Under the pieces are notes generated by a model. It did not search any database and was not told the origin of the DNA. It saw only the letters and a list, made by a program, of their open reading frames with translations. From NCBI GenBank assembly GCA_003208695.1, contig QCVY01000045.1, forward strand, positions 1-7,146: DNA of 7,146 nucleotides, given 5' to 3'. Every line of letters begins with the position of its first letter. The stretch's first letter is position 1. This document shows, piece by piece, positions 1 to 5,726 of this stretch. The stretch is from Prochlorococcus sp. AG-686-P16 (GTDB taxonomy: Bacteria > Cyanobacteriota > Cyanobacteriia > PCC-6307 > Cyanobiaceae). The position numbers and the translations under genes were made by a program.

Positions 1-2
1 TT

Positions 3-452
3 GAAACAAATGATGCAGTATTGGTTACTAAAAAAAGTGAATCCGAGAGTGTTAAATCACTTGTGAATTATTTAAAAAGCATTAATAGAACTGAAAGCGA
101 GGAAAATAGAAAAGTTTTTAGACCTTGGGGGAATTACATTTCTGTTGATAATTCTTCTCTTTGGAAAATAAAAAAAATTGAAGTAAATCCTGGAGCTTCA
201 CTATCCCTTCAATTACACAATAAAAGAGCTGAACATTGGATAGTGGTTGAAGGTTATGCAAAAATTCAAATAGCAAATGAAATTTTTGAGTTAGAAGCGA
301 ACCAAAGTTGCTTTGTCCCTAAAGGTACAAAGCATAGATTATCTAACCCAAGTCAGAAACCCTTAATAATTATTGAAGTGCAAAGCGGAACATATCTTGG
401 AGAAGATGACATTATTAGATTTCAAGACATTTATGGTAGAAAAGTTATATAA
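3..452 (+). CDS. manC: Mannose-1-phosphate guanylyltransferase / mannose-6-phosphate isomerase, C-terminal part (5' end outside window)
   Basis: The reading frame is open from the first full codon at the window edge and ends in TAA, giving 149 visible residues. They match the end of bifunctional ManC/AlgA/CpsB proteins: first the linker after the nucleotidyltransferase domain (ETNDAVLV), then the RPWGNY motif that opens the type II phosphomannose isomerase cupin, then LSLQLHNKRAEHWIVVEG with the His and Glu expected to bind metal, FVPKGTKHRLSN, and the usual ending EDDIIRFQDIYGR. In this family the cupin converts fructose-6-P to mannose-6-P, and the missing N-terminal domain makes GDP-mannose from mannose-1-P and GTP in the cytoplasm, feeding mannose, fucose or rhamnose-type sugars into surface glycans. 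A TTG at 21 could start a short ORF, but homology continues upstream of it, so this is a truncated view of a longer gene. It converges on argF. Confidence 0.9.
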   Translation, partial: ETNDAVLVTKKSESESVKSLVNYLKSINRTESEENRKVFRPWGNYISVDNSSLWKIKKIEVNPGASLSLQLHNKRAEHWIVVEGYAKIQIANEIFELEANQSCFVPKGTKHRLSNPSQKPLIIIEVQSGTYLGEDDIIRFQDIYGRKVI

Positions 453-467
453 ATTTTCGCGTCCTGA

Positions 468-494
468 AAATATTGATTAAAGAAATCAATATTT
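468..494. terminator. Hairpin between convergent manC and argF, candidate bidirectional terminator
   Basis: A perfect inverted repeat has 11-bp arms AAATATTGATT (468-478) and AATCAATATTT (484-494) around the 5-base loop AAAGA. It lies in the 41-bp gap between the manC stop and the argF stop, and its right arm runs onto the first base of the argF stop codon. The stem is AT-rich. On the minus strand it is followed by a short TTTTC; on the plus strand there is no T run. It is therefore a weak intrinsic terminator by sequence, and the call rests mainly on its position. Confidence 0.5.
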
Positions 495-1420
495 CATGAA
501 AAGATTGATGCCAATAAAGCTTGCTGAACGTGCAACCTATTTTCTGCCTGATCAAAAACTCTACTTTTTCCACTTTCAATTACTTCATCAGAAATCTCTT
601 TATCTCTATAAGCTGGCAGACAATGCAAAACGATGACATCTGTTTTTGCCTTACTTACTAAATCATTATCTAAGGAAAAACCTGCAAAGTCCTTATCTTT
701 TTCTCGTTTTTGATTTTCTTGCCCCATAGATGACCACACATCTGTGTATAAGATATTTGCTCCTAAAGCAGCATTTATTGGATCATCAGTAATTTTTAGC
801 ATGTCATTATTCTTATATAATTTACGAGCCTTTTTAATAATTGCAATATTGGGCTCATAACCTTTAGGACAAGCTATACGAACTTCTAATCCCATTAAGG
901 CTCCACATAATATTAAAGAATTGGCAACGTTATTTCCATCTCCCACAAAAGTAAGGACTAAATCTTTTAATCTTCCAAATTCCTGTTTAATTGTAAGAAA
1001 ATCAGCAAGAGCTTGACACGGATGTTCTAAGTCAGTTAAGGCATTAATAACTGGCTTCGTGGACCATCTTGCATAAGCTTCTAAATTAGAATGTTTAAAA
1101 GTTCTTATAGCAAGAGCATCACAGTATCTACTAAGAACTCTTGCTGTATCTTTGATTGGTTCTCCTCTTCCGATTTGCGATGTACTTGGGTTAAGGTCGA
1201 TTGTAGTACCTCCTAATCTTGACATGGCAACTTGAAAACTAACTCTTGTTCGAGTAGAAGATTTATCAAAAATCAACCCTAAAACTTTATTACTGCAAGA
1301 AATATTTAATTCATTATTTTTAAACTTTTCAGCAAGTTCAAGTATATGTATAACTTCTTCAGAAGATAGATCCAAGCTTGATAGGAAATTATTTGTAGCA
1401 AGCTTTTGTATATTTATCAT
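494..1420 (-). CDS. argF: Ornithine carbamoyltransferase
   Basis: This cytoplasmic enzyme joins carbamoyl phosphate to ornithine to make citrulline in arginine synthesis. At 308 residues it is full length. The carbamoyl-phosphate loop STRTR is at 55-59 in a SSTRTRVSF context. GRGEPIKDTARVLSRY lies near 84-99, and the HPCQ motif at 133-136. The ornithine-domain segment FVGDGNNVANS is near 158-168, DVWSSMGQE at 227-235, and the catalytic-Cys motif HCLP at 266-269, all in the expected order. The wording resembles cyanobacterial OTCs as I remember them. The start is ATG at 1418-1420; no clear Shine-Dalgarno precedes it. A 23-bp palindrome lies 10 bp upstream. It sits 29 bp downstream of the chimeric dehydratase/FtsH gene on the same strand, so it may be co-transcribed with it. 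It is metabolically unrelated to the surrounding glycan genes and probably marks the conserved flank of the variable region. Confidence 0.97.
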   Translation of the reverse strand: MINIQKLATNNFLSSLDLSSEEVIHILELAEKFKNNELNISCSNKVLGLIFDKSSTRTRVSFQVAMSRLGGTTIDLNPSTSQIGRGEPIKDTARVLSRYCDALAIRTFKHSNLEAYARWSTKPVINALTDLEHPCQALADFLTIKQEFGRLKDLVLTFVGDGNNVANSLILCGALMGLEVRIACPKGYEPNIAIIKKARKLYKNNDMLKITDDPINAALGANILYTDVWSSMGQENQKREKDKDFAGFSLDNDLVSKAKTDVIVLHCLPAYRDKEISDEVIESGKSRVFDQAENRLHVQQALLASIFS

Positions 1421-1429
1421 AAATATATC

Positions 1430-1452
1430 TAGTAGAATTTTAAATTCTACTA
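1430..1452. repeat. Perfect 11+1+11 palindrome upstream of argF
   Basis: Arms TAGTAGAATTT (1430-1440) and AAATTCTACTA (1442-1452) flank a single T. The right arm contains the TAG stop codon of the upstream gene, and the left arm ends 10 bp before the argF ATG. As RNA it could form a 10-bp stem with a 3-base loop, but no T tract follows. As DNA its symmetry suits a dimeric regulator. The function is not shown by sequence: weak terminator, operator, or both. Confidence 0.5.
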
Positions 1453-1683
1453 TGCAGGCATTTTACTTTCTGCAAGGAGATTTTTTAGATCTTCCCCCTC
1501 TATTACTTCTTCTTGGAGAATTTTCTGTGAAATTGATTCAAGCAATGGGAGATTATTTCTTAAAATATTTAATGCCATCTCGTGAGCATCATCTACTAAA
1601 TCTCTTACTTCTTTATCTATTGCTTGGGCTGTTGCATCACTAACAGATCTTCTTGGGTTATTTCCATTACCTAAGAATTGCCC
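1450..1683 (-). pseudogene. ftsH: 3' remnant of an ftsH protease gene, fused in frame to the dehydratase
   Basis: Residues from about 566 to 642 of the long minus-strand gene do not look like a dehydratase. They read GGQFLGNGNNPRR, then DATAQAIDKEVRDLVDDAHE, then a helical stretch with ILQEEVIEGEDLKNLL, and end ESKMPA. This order is the C-terminal end of FtsH (family M41), after the HEXXH zinc site, and the NNPRR...DATAQAIDKEVR wording looks cyanobacterial. None of the membrane anchor, AAA+ ATPase or HEXXH site is present in the window, so the piece cannot be a protease. The stop codon and the 29-bp spacing to argF suggest an original ftsH 3' end left in place. The junction is placed at the GGA|GGG codons (1684/1683), accurate to a few codons. 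The assignment is from memory of the family, without a search. Confidence 0.8.
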
Positions 1684-3378
1684 TCCAGGTCTTAAACCAG
1701 TTATTTTTATCTCAATATCTCCTTTTTCATTGGAGGGGCTTTTTAGTGATAAGCCTGATAATTCAATCATTTTTAATGCTAGATCATATATTCTTATTGG
1801 ATCCCCCATATCTAATACGAATACATCTCCACCTTGTCCCATAGCACCAGCTTGAATAACAAGTTGTGCTGCTTCGGTTATTGTCATGAAATATCTCGTA
1901 ATATCAATATTTGTTAGTGTTATTGGCCCTCCATTTTTTATCTGTTCTCTAAATTTAGGTATTACTGACCCAGAGGAATCAAGCACATTTCCAAATCTAA
2001 CTATAGAAAATTTTGTTTTATTTTGTCTCTCAGATAAAGTTATATTTTTCTCATGTAATGCCTGCAAACTAAGCTCTGCCATCCTTTTTGTTGCACCCAT
2101 AATATTAGTAGGCCTAACGGCTTTGTCAGTAGAAATAAAAACGAAGTTGAGAACATTATTTTTGAGAGCTAATTTCGCTAGGTTATATGTACCAAGAAGA
2201 TTATTTTTTAATCCCTCTATCAAATTTTCCTCTACTATTGGCACATGTTTATAAGCAGCGGCGTGATAAATAGTTGCAGGTTTGAATATCGATATTATAC
2301 CCCCCATTCTTTGTGAATCTTGTATAGAGCCTATTAATGGAATAATTTCTGTATCTATGTTTTTAAACTCTTCTAATTTATTATGAATCGAATATAAAGC
2401 ATATTCACTAATTTCAACTAATACAAGTTTTTTAGGTTTTTGTTTTACAATTTGTCTACATAACTCACTTCCTATTGATCCTCCTGCTCCAGTAACTAAA
2501 ATTGTTTTCATAAAAATATTTTTTTTCATTAATGACTGAAAAGGTTCTACAGGAACCCTTCCTAATAAATCATCTATTTCTAAGTCTAAAAGTTGAGTTA
2601 TTACATTTTTACCACTAGCTAAATCTTTAATATCGGGAATAGTTCTTACAGAAATTTTATATTGTAAAAGTTTTTTAATGATTTCATTCCTTTTTCTTCT
2701 GGTAATTGAAGGCATTGCCAATAAAACAAGAGAGATATCTTTTTTGCTTAATAAAGCCCCTAGGTCATTAGGAGAGTAAATTCTCTTCCCATCTATTAGG
2801 CAACCTTTTTTATTCTCATCATCGTCTAAAAATCCTAAAATTGATATTTCTTGACTATCTTGCATAGCTTTAACTAATTGTCTGCCTGCTTCGCCAGAAC
2901 CATAAATTAAAGCCTTTATGGAATCTTTTTTTGCATAGTGTTTATTATTAATTTTTCTAAGCAAAAATCTAACAAGAACTCTCCAGGAAATAATAAATAA
3001 TAGTAAAAGTAAGGGTTGTATTAAACCTATTGTTTTAGGGATACCACTAATGCTTAATATACTTATACGAGTTCCATAAATAACTCCATAAAGTGCAAGT
3101 GCTTTTGAAACATTAAAAAGTGAATCAAGCCCGGAATATCTGAATATATTTTTATAAAGTCCAAAAATTATAAATATCGGGAATGAAATTATCAATGAAT
3201 AAGCTAAAGCATCTAAACCTCTTTCTGATAAAGGAATTAGATTTCCAAGCCTTAAATAATATGAAAACCAAACTGAAAATACACAACAACTAAAGTCAAT
3301 TGATATTGCAATAAAAGTCTTTACAGGCCTAGATAGACTTAGCAAATTATTTCTTATTTTTATAATATTTACTCTCAT
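1450..3378 (-). CDS. Membrane UDP-HexNAc 4,6-dehydratase (WbpM/FlaA1/CapD type) with its C-terminus replaced by an FtsH tail
   Basis: The first 565 residues follow WbpM/PglF-type dehydratases, which convert UDP-GlcNAc to the 4-keto-6-deoxy intermediate used for QuiNAc, FucNAc or bacillosamine. In order: about four hydrophobic helices (about 20-140); a Rossmann-like domain with GSGEAGRQ (160-167); and a catalytic SDR domain with the NAD loop TGAGGSIGSE (296-305), AAAYKHVP (373-380) and STDKAVRPTNIMGATK (416-431). Met427 replaces the usual Tyr, giving the S-M-K pattern normal for this subfamily. VRFGNV-type and ITRYFMT motifs follow, then GLRPG (561-565). The family then continues EKLYEEL and about 100 more residues, but here an FtsH C-terminus of 77 residues takes over. 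Loss of the C-terminal substrate-binding part may inactivate the enzyme. The start chosen is ATG at 3376-3378; a TTG directly before it (3379-3381) is less likely. Total 642 residues. Confidence 0.9.
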   Translation of the reverse strand: MRVNIIKIRNNLLSLSRPVKTFIAISIDFSCCVFSVWFSYYLRLGNLIPLSERGLDALAYSLIISFPIFIIFGLYKNIFRYSGLDSLFNVSKALALYGVIYGTRISILSISGIPKTIGLIQPLLLLLFIISWRVLVRFLLRKINNKHYAKKDSIKALIYGSGEAGRQLVKAMQDSQEISILGFLDDDENKKGCLIDGKRIYSPNDLGALLSKKDISLVLLAMPSITRRKRNEIIKKLLQYKISVRTIPDIKDLASGKNVITQLLDLEIDDLLGRVPVEPFQSLMKKNIFMKTILVTGAGGSIGSELCRQIVKQKPKKLVLVEISEYALYSIHNKLEEFKNIDTEIIPLIGSIQDSQRMGGIISIFKPATIYHAAAYKHVPIVEENLIEGLKNNLLGTYNLAKLALKNNVLNFVFISTDKAVRPTNIMGATKRMAELSLQALHEKNITLSERQNKTKFSIVRFGNVLDSSGSVIPKFREQIKNGGPITLTNIDITRYFMTITEAAQLVIQAGAMGQGGDVFVLDMGDPIRIYDLALKMIELSGLSLKSPSNEKGDIEIKITGLRPGGQFLGNGNNPRRSVSDATAQAIDKEVRDLVDDAHEMALNILRNNLPLLESISQKILQEEVIEGEDLKNLLAESKMPA

Positions 3379-3440
3379 CAAGCTAATGTAGTATTGATTG
3401 ATTTAGTTGAAATTAAATGATTAATATATTGTTTTTTCAT
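3378..3440 (-). CDS. Possible 20-residue upstream ORF (leader peptide) of the dehydratase gene
   Basis: An ATG at 3438-3440 opens 20 codons, beginning MKKQYINHLI and ending INTTLA. Its TGA stop shares its A with the ATG of the dehydratase (TGATG), a layout often linked to termination-reinitiation coupling. GGTGG lies just upstream of the ATG, a weak Shine-Dalgarno candidate. It would fall about 25 nt downstream of the start predicted from the TATAAT box at 3471-3476. The peptide resembles nothing I recognise, has no regulatory codon run, and could be a chance ORF in AT-rich spacer. Confidence 0.3.
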   Translation of the reverse strand: MKKQYINHLISTKSINTTLA

Positions 3441-3470
3441 GCCACCGATTCTTACATAATACAAGACTTT

Positions 3471-3476
3471 ATTATA
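3471..3476 (-). promoter_or_regulatory. Candidate -10 box for the dehydratase gene
   Basis: A perfect TATAAT is read on the minus strand, 93 bp upstream of the dehydratase ATG, in the divergent spacer shared with galE. There is no good -35 match at 16-17 bp. A second, weaker TATTAT lies at 3456-3461. In DNA this AT-rich such boxes arise by chance, so this is a guess based on position. No convincing promoter for galE was found in the rest of the spacer (3477-3589). Confidence 0.3.
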
Positions 3477-3589
3477 TTAACTTACTATTAAGCATAAATT
3501 TTTTAATTATTATTACTTGATTAATATTTTTGATTTCCTTTAAGTTTTAAATATTGTAATGTAGATAAATAATAACTATTAAGTAATTT

Positions 3590-4621
3590 TTGGAAACAAT
3601 ATTAGTTACTGGAGGCTGTGGATATATAGGAAGCCATACTTGTGTTTCCCTATTGGAGAATAACTATAATGTTTTAATAGTTGATTCATTGATAAATAGT
3701 TCAGAGGATACTTTTGACAAAATAAAAAAAACTATTGCTTTAAAAGGGTTAAAACTTAATGTAAAAATACAATTTATTCAGGGAGATTTAAGAAACAAAT
3801 TGTGGTTAGATAATATTTTCAATGATTATTTAAAAGCGAATAAGCCCATTAAATCAGTAATTCATTTTGCAGGTTTAAAATCTATTTATGATTCAATAAT
3901 ATCGCCAATTGAGTACTGGGAATCAAATATATTATCCTCTATTTCATTAATACTAACAATGAAAAAATATCAATGCTATAGATTAATATTCAGCAGCAGT
4001 GCTTCTGTTTATGCAGCAAATGGAATGAAATTATTAAAAGAAATAGATATTGTTAAACCAGTTACCCCTTATGGAAAAACAAAATTATGTATCGAAGAAA
4101 TGTTAAACGATTTATACCTTAGTAATACCGATTGGAAAATAGCAAGTTTAAGATATTTTAATCCAATTGGTTCTCATGATTTAGGATTATTACCTGAAAA
4201 TTCAAAGGGTAAATCAGGAAATCTTTTCCCAGCTATTTTAAAAACTATAAAGGGGAATCAAAAACGATTACTTATATTTGGTAAAGATTGGCCTACATAT
4301 GATGGAACATGCATAAGAGACTTTATTCATGTAATGGATTTGGCTGAAGCACATATAGCGGCTTTAAAATTCCTTATGGATAATAGGCCTCAAAACATTG
4401 CACTAAATATTGGTACAGGTAAAGGGACAAGTGTTTTGGAAATAATCAAAACTTTTCAAGAAGTAAATGGGATTTGTTTCCCCTATCATTTCGTCGATAG
4501 AAGAATGGGAGATCAGCCTTTTCTTGTCGCAGATAATAAAGTCGCATTATCTTTATTAGATTGGCTCCCAAGGAGAAATATTATTGATATGTGTACTGAC
4601 TCAGTTAAAAATCTAATATAA
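3590..4621 (+). CDS. galE: UDP-glucose/UDP-hexosamine 4-epimerase
   Basis: This cytoplasmic NAD-dependent epimerase interconverts UDP-Glc and UDP-Gal, possibly also UDP-GlcNAc and UDP-GalNAc. The 343 residues cover the whole GalE fold: the NAD loop TGGCGYIGSH (7-16), IHFAGLKS (91-98), SSSASVY with catalytic Ser137, PYGKTK with Tyr161 and Lys165, RYFNPIGSH (188-196), DGTCIRDFIHVMDLAEAH (238-255), and the UDP-binding RRMGD (304-308). The start is TTG at 3590-3592: an in-frame TAA at 3584-3586 rules out anything earlier, there is no ATG before the NAD loop, and METILVTGG fits the family N-terminus. No Shine-Dalgarno is visible. By alignment from memory, Leu312 occupies the position of E. coli Tyr299, which limits substrate size. 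It is transcribed divergently from the dehydratase and converges on the polymerase gene with a 4-bp gap. Confidence 0.95.
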   Translation: METILVTGGCGYIGSHTCVSLLENNYNVLIVDSLINSSEDTFDKIKKTIALKGLKLNVKIQFIQGDLRNKLWLDNIFNDYLKANKPIKSVIHFAGLKSIYDSIISPIEYWESNILSSISLILTMKKYQCYRLIFSSSASVYAANGMKLLKEIDIVKPVTPYGKTKLCIEEMLNDLYLSNTDWKIASLRYFNPIGSHDLGLLPENSKGKSGNLFPAILKTIKGNQKRLLIFGKDWPTYDGTCIRDFIHVMDLAEAHIAALKFLMDNRPQNIALNIGTGKGTSVLEIIKTFQEVNGICFPYHFVDRRMGDQPFLVADNKVALSLLDWLPRRNIIDMCTDSVKNLI

Positions 4622-4625
4622 ATTT

Positions 4626-5726
4626 CTAATTATCTAATAAAATATTTTTATAAGGAACCCAACAAGAAGAATGAAAAGCAAAATTTAACCAAATTATCAA
4701 GCTTGAAAAAGATAAGGCATATATAATATTTATAAAATAAGAATTTTTAAATTGAAATAAATCTAGATCAGGAATCTTAGATGTTATTAGTATGCTTGCA
4801 GGGAATAAATATAGCGATAATCGATAAGCAATAACAGTATTAAAGAAGATTAAAGGCAGTAATAAAAAGCTAAAAATAGCGAATATAGTAAGTATTCGTT
4901 TTAATGAATATTCAAAATTAAATTTAGTAGAGTTAATTATAAAAATAATTAAGGGAATAAAATTCATTATCCATAAAAGAATAGCACTCTTTGCTTTTGG
5001 AACTTTATCACCATAAAATTTAAAGTAGTAAAAAGTTGAATATATGATTGATGGAAAACTGACTCCAATAATTATAAGGATCGAAATTAATATAAAAATA
5101 CTATACCTATTTGAAAATATTTTTTTTATTAACTTCGTTATGTTTCCTAAATTAGGAAGAAGAATTAATGCATTCAAGAGAATTGATGATTGATGGATTG
5201 ATAAGGAAAATATACTAAGTAAATAATGAGAATAATATTTTTTTCGAATTATTAAAATTATTGAAACCATCAAAAAAGATATGCATGCAGCTTGTCTTAA
5301 AGGTCCCATGCCCACAACAATGATGTAGTAAGGATATGAAATCAGTAGTGCTAAATATTTTCTTTCCAGCTCTGAGCAAAAATAGAATAAAGGAATTACA
5401 AATAAAATTGAATATAAAGTATTAAATGTATAAATATTATTTGAAAGTTTTGTTATTAATATATTTCCAAAGTTATCTAAATTAAGAATCGAACTAAAAT
5501 TGTTTGTTAATATTTCTCCAAAATCCTGTGATGAATATTTTTCATATAAAGTAATATAAGCATCCCAGTCGCATCCAATCTCTGACCTAAGTCCAATAAA
5601 TACTATAAAAAATATCGATAATAGATAATAAAAATATTTATTATTTAAAACTTTATTGAACAAATTAAAGTTTTCGCTTTCAGAAAGTAAATAAAGAAAA
5701 ATAAATGGAATGAAATATAGAATCAT
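4626..5726 (-). CDS. EpsG-family membrane protein, probable polysaccharide polymerase (Wzy-like)
   Basis: This is an inner-membrane protein of 366 residues with roughly nine or ten hydrophobic helices, first at about 2-15 and last at about 331-350. It carries the features of the EpsG family: GLRSEIGCDWDAY (45-57) after the second helix, GPLRQAACIS (141-150), SIHQSS (176-181), an AYR near 300-302, and a WVPYKN ending. Family members are thought to polymerise exopolysaccharide or O-antigen repeat units at the outer face of the membrane; the exact glycan cannot be read from the sequence. The ATG at 5724-5726 overlaps the TGA of the upstream glycosyltransferase (ATGA), which points to translational coupling. 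The 3' end lies 4 bp from the galE stop. Other Wzy-like polymerases are possible, but the GLR..G.DW..Y motif favours EpsG. Confidence 0.85.
   Translation of the reverse strand: MILYFIPFIFLYLLSESENFNLFNKVLNNKYFYYLLSIFFIVFIGLRSEIGCDWDAYITLYEKYSSQDFGEILTNNFSSILNLDNFGNILITKLSNNIYTFNTLYSILFVIPLFYFCSELERKYLALLISYPYYIIVVGMGPLRQAACISFLMVSIILIIRKKYYSHYLLSIFSLSIHQSSILLNALILLPNLGNITKLIKKIFSNRYSIFILISILIIIGVSFPSIIYSTFYYFKFYGDKVPKAKSAILLWIMNFIPLIIFIINSTKFNFEYSLKRILTIFAIFSFLLLPLIFFNTVIAYRLSLYLFPASILITSKIPDLDLFQFKNSYFINIIYALSFSSLIIWLNFAFHSSCWVPYKNILLDN

Noticed and set aside
416..431. Met in place of catalytic Tyr in the dehydratase (protein residues 416-431, not bases)
   Set aside because: It looked like a lost active-site residue, but the S-M-K arrangement is normal for WbpM/PglF-type dehydratases.
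1452..2254. Three open plus-strand frames of 63, 63 and 122 codons
   Set aside because: They lie antisense to the well-supported dehydratase/FtsH frame, show no recognisable motif, and are hydrophobic in the way expected of complementary-strand shadows.
3484..3583. Direct repeat ACTATTAAG at 3484-3492 and 3575-3583 in the divergent spacer
   Set aside because: Nine bases in a spacer this AT-rich can recur by chance; there is no third copy and no flanking symmetry.
3382..3589. tRNA, small RNA or riboswitch in the only sizeable spacer
   Set aside because: No cloverleaf, conserved aptamer or stable GC-containing stem is visible; the spacer is almost wholly A and T.
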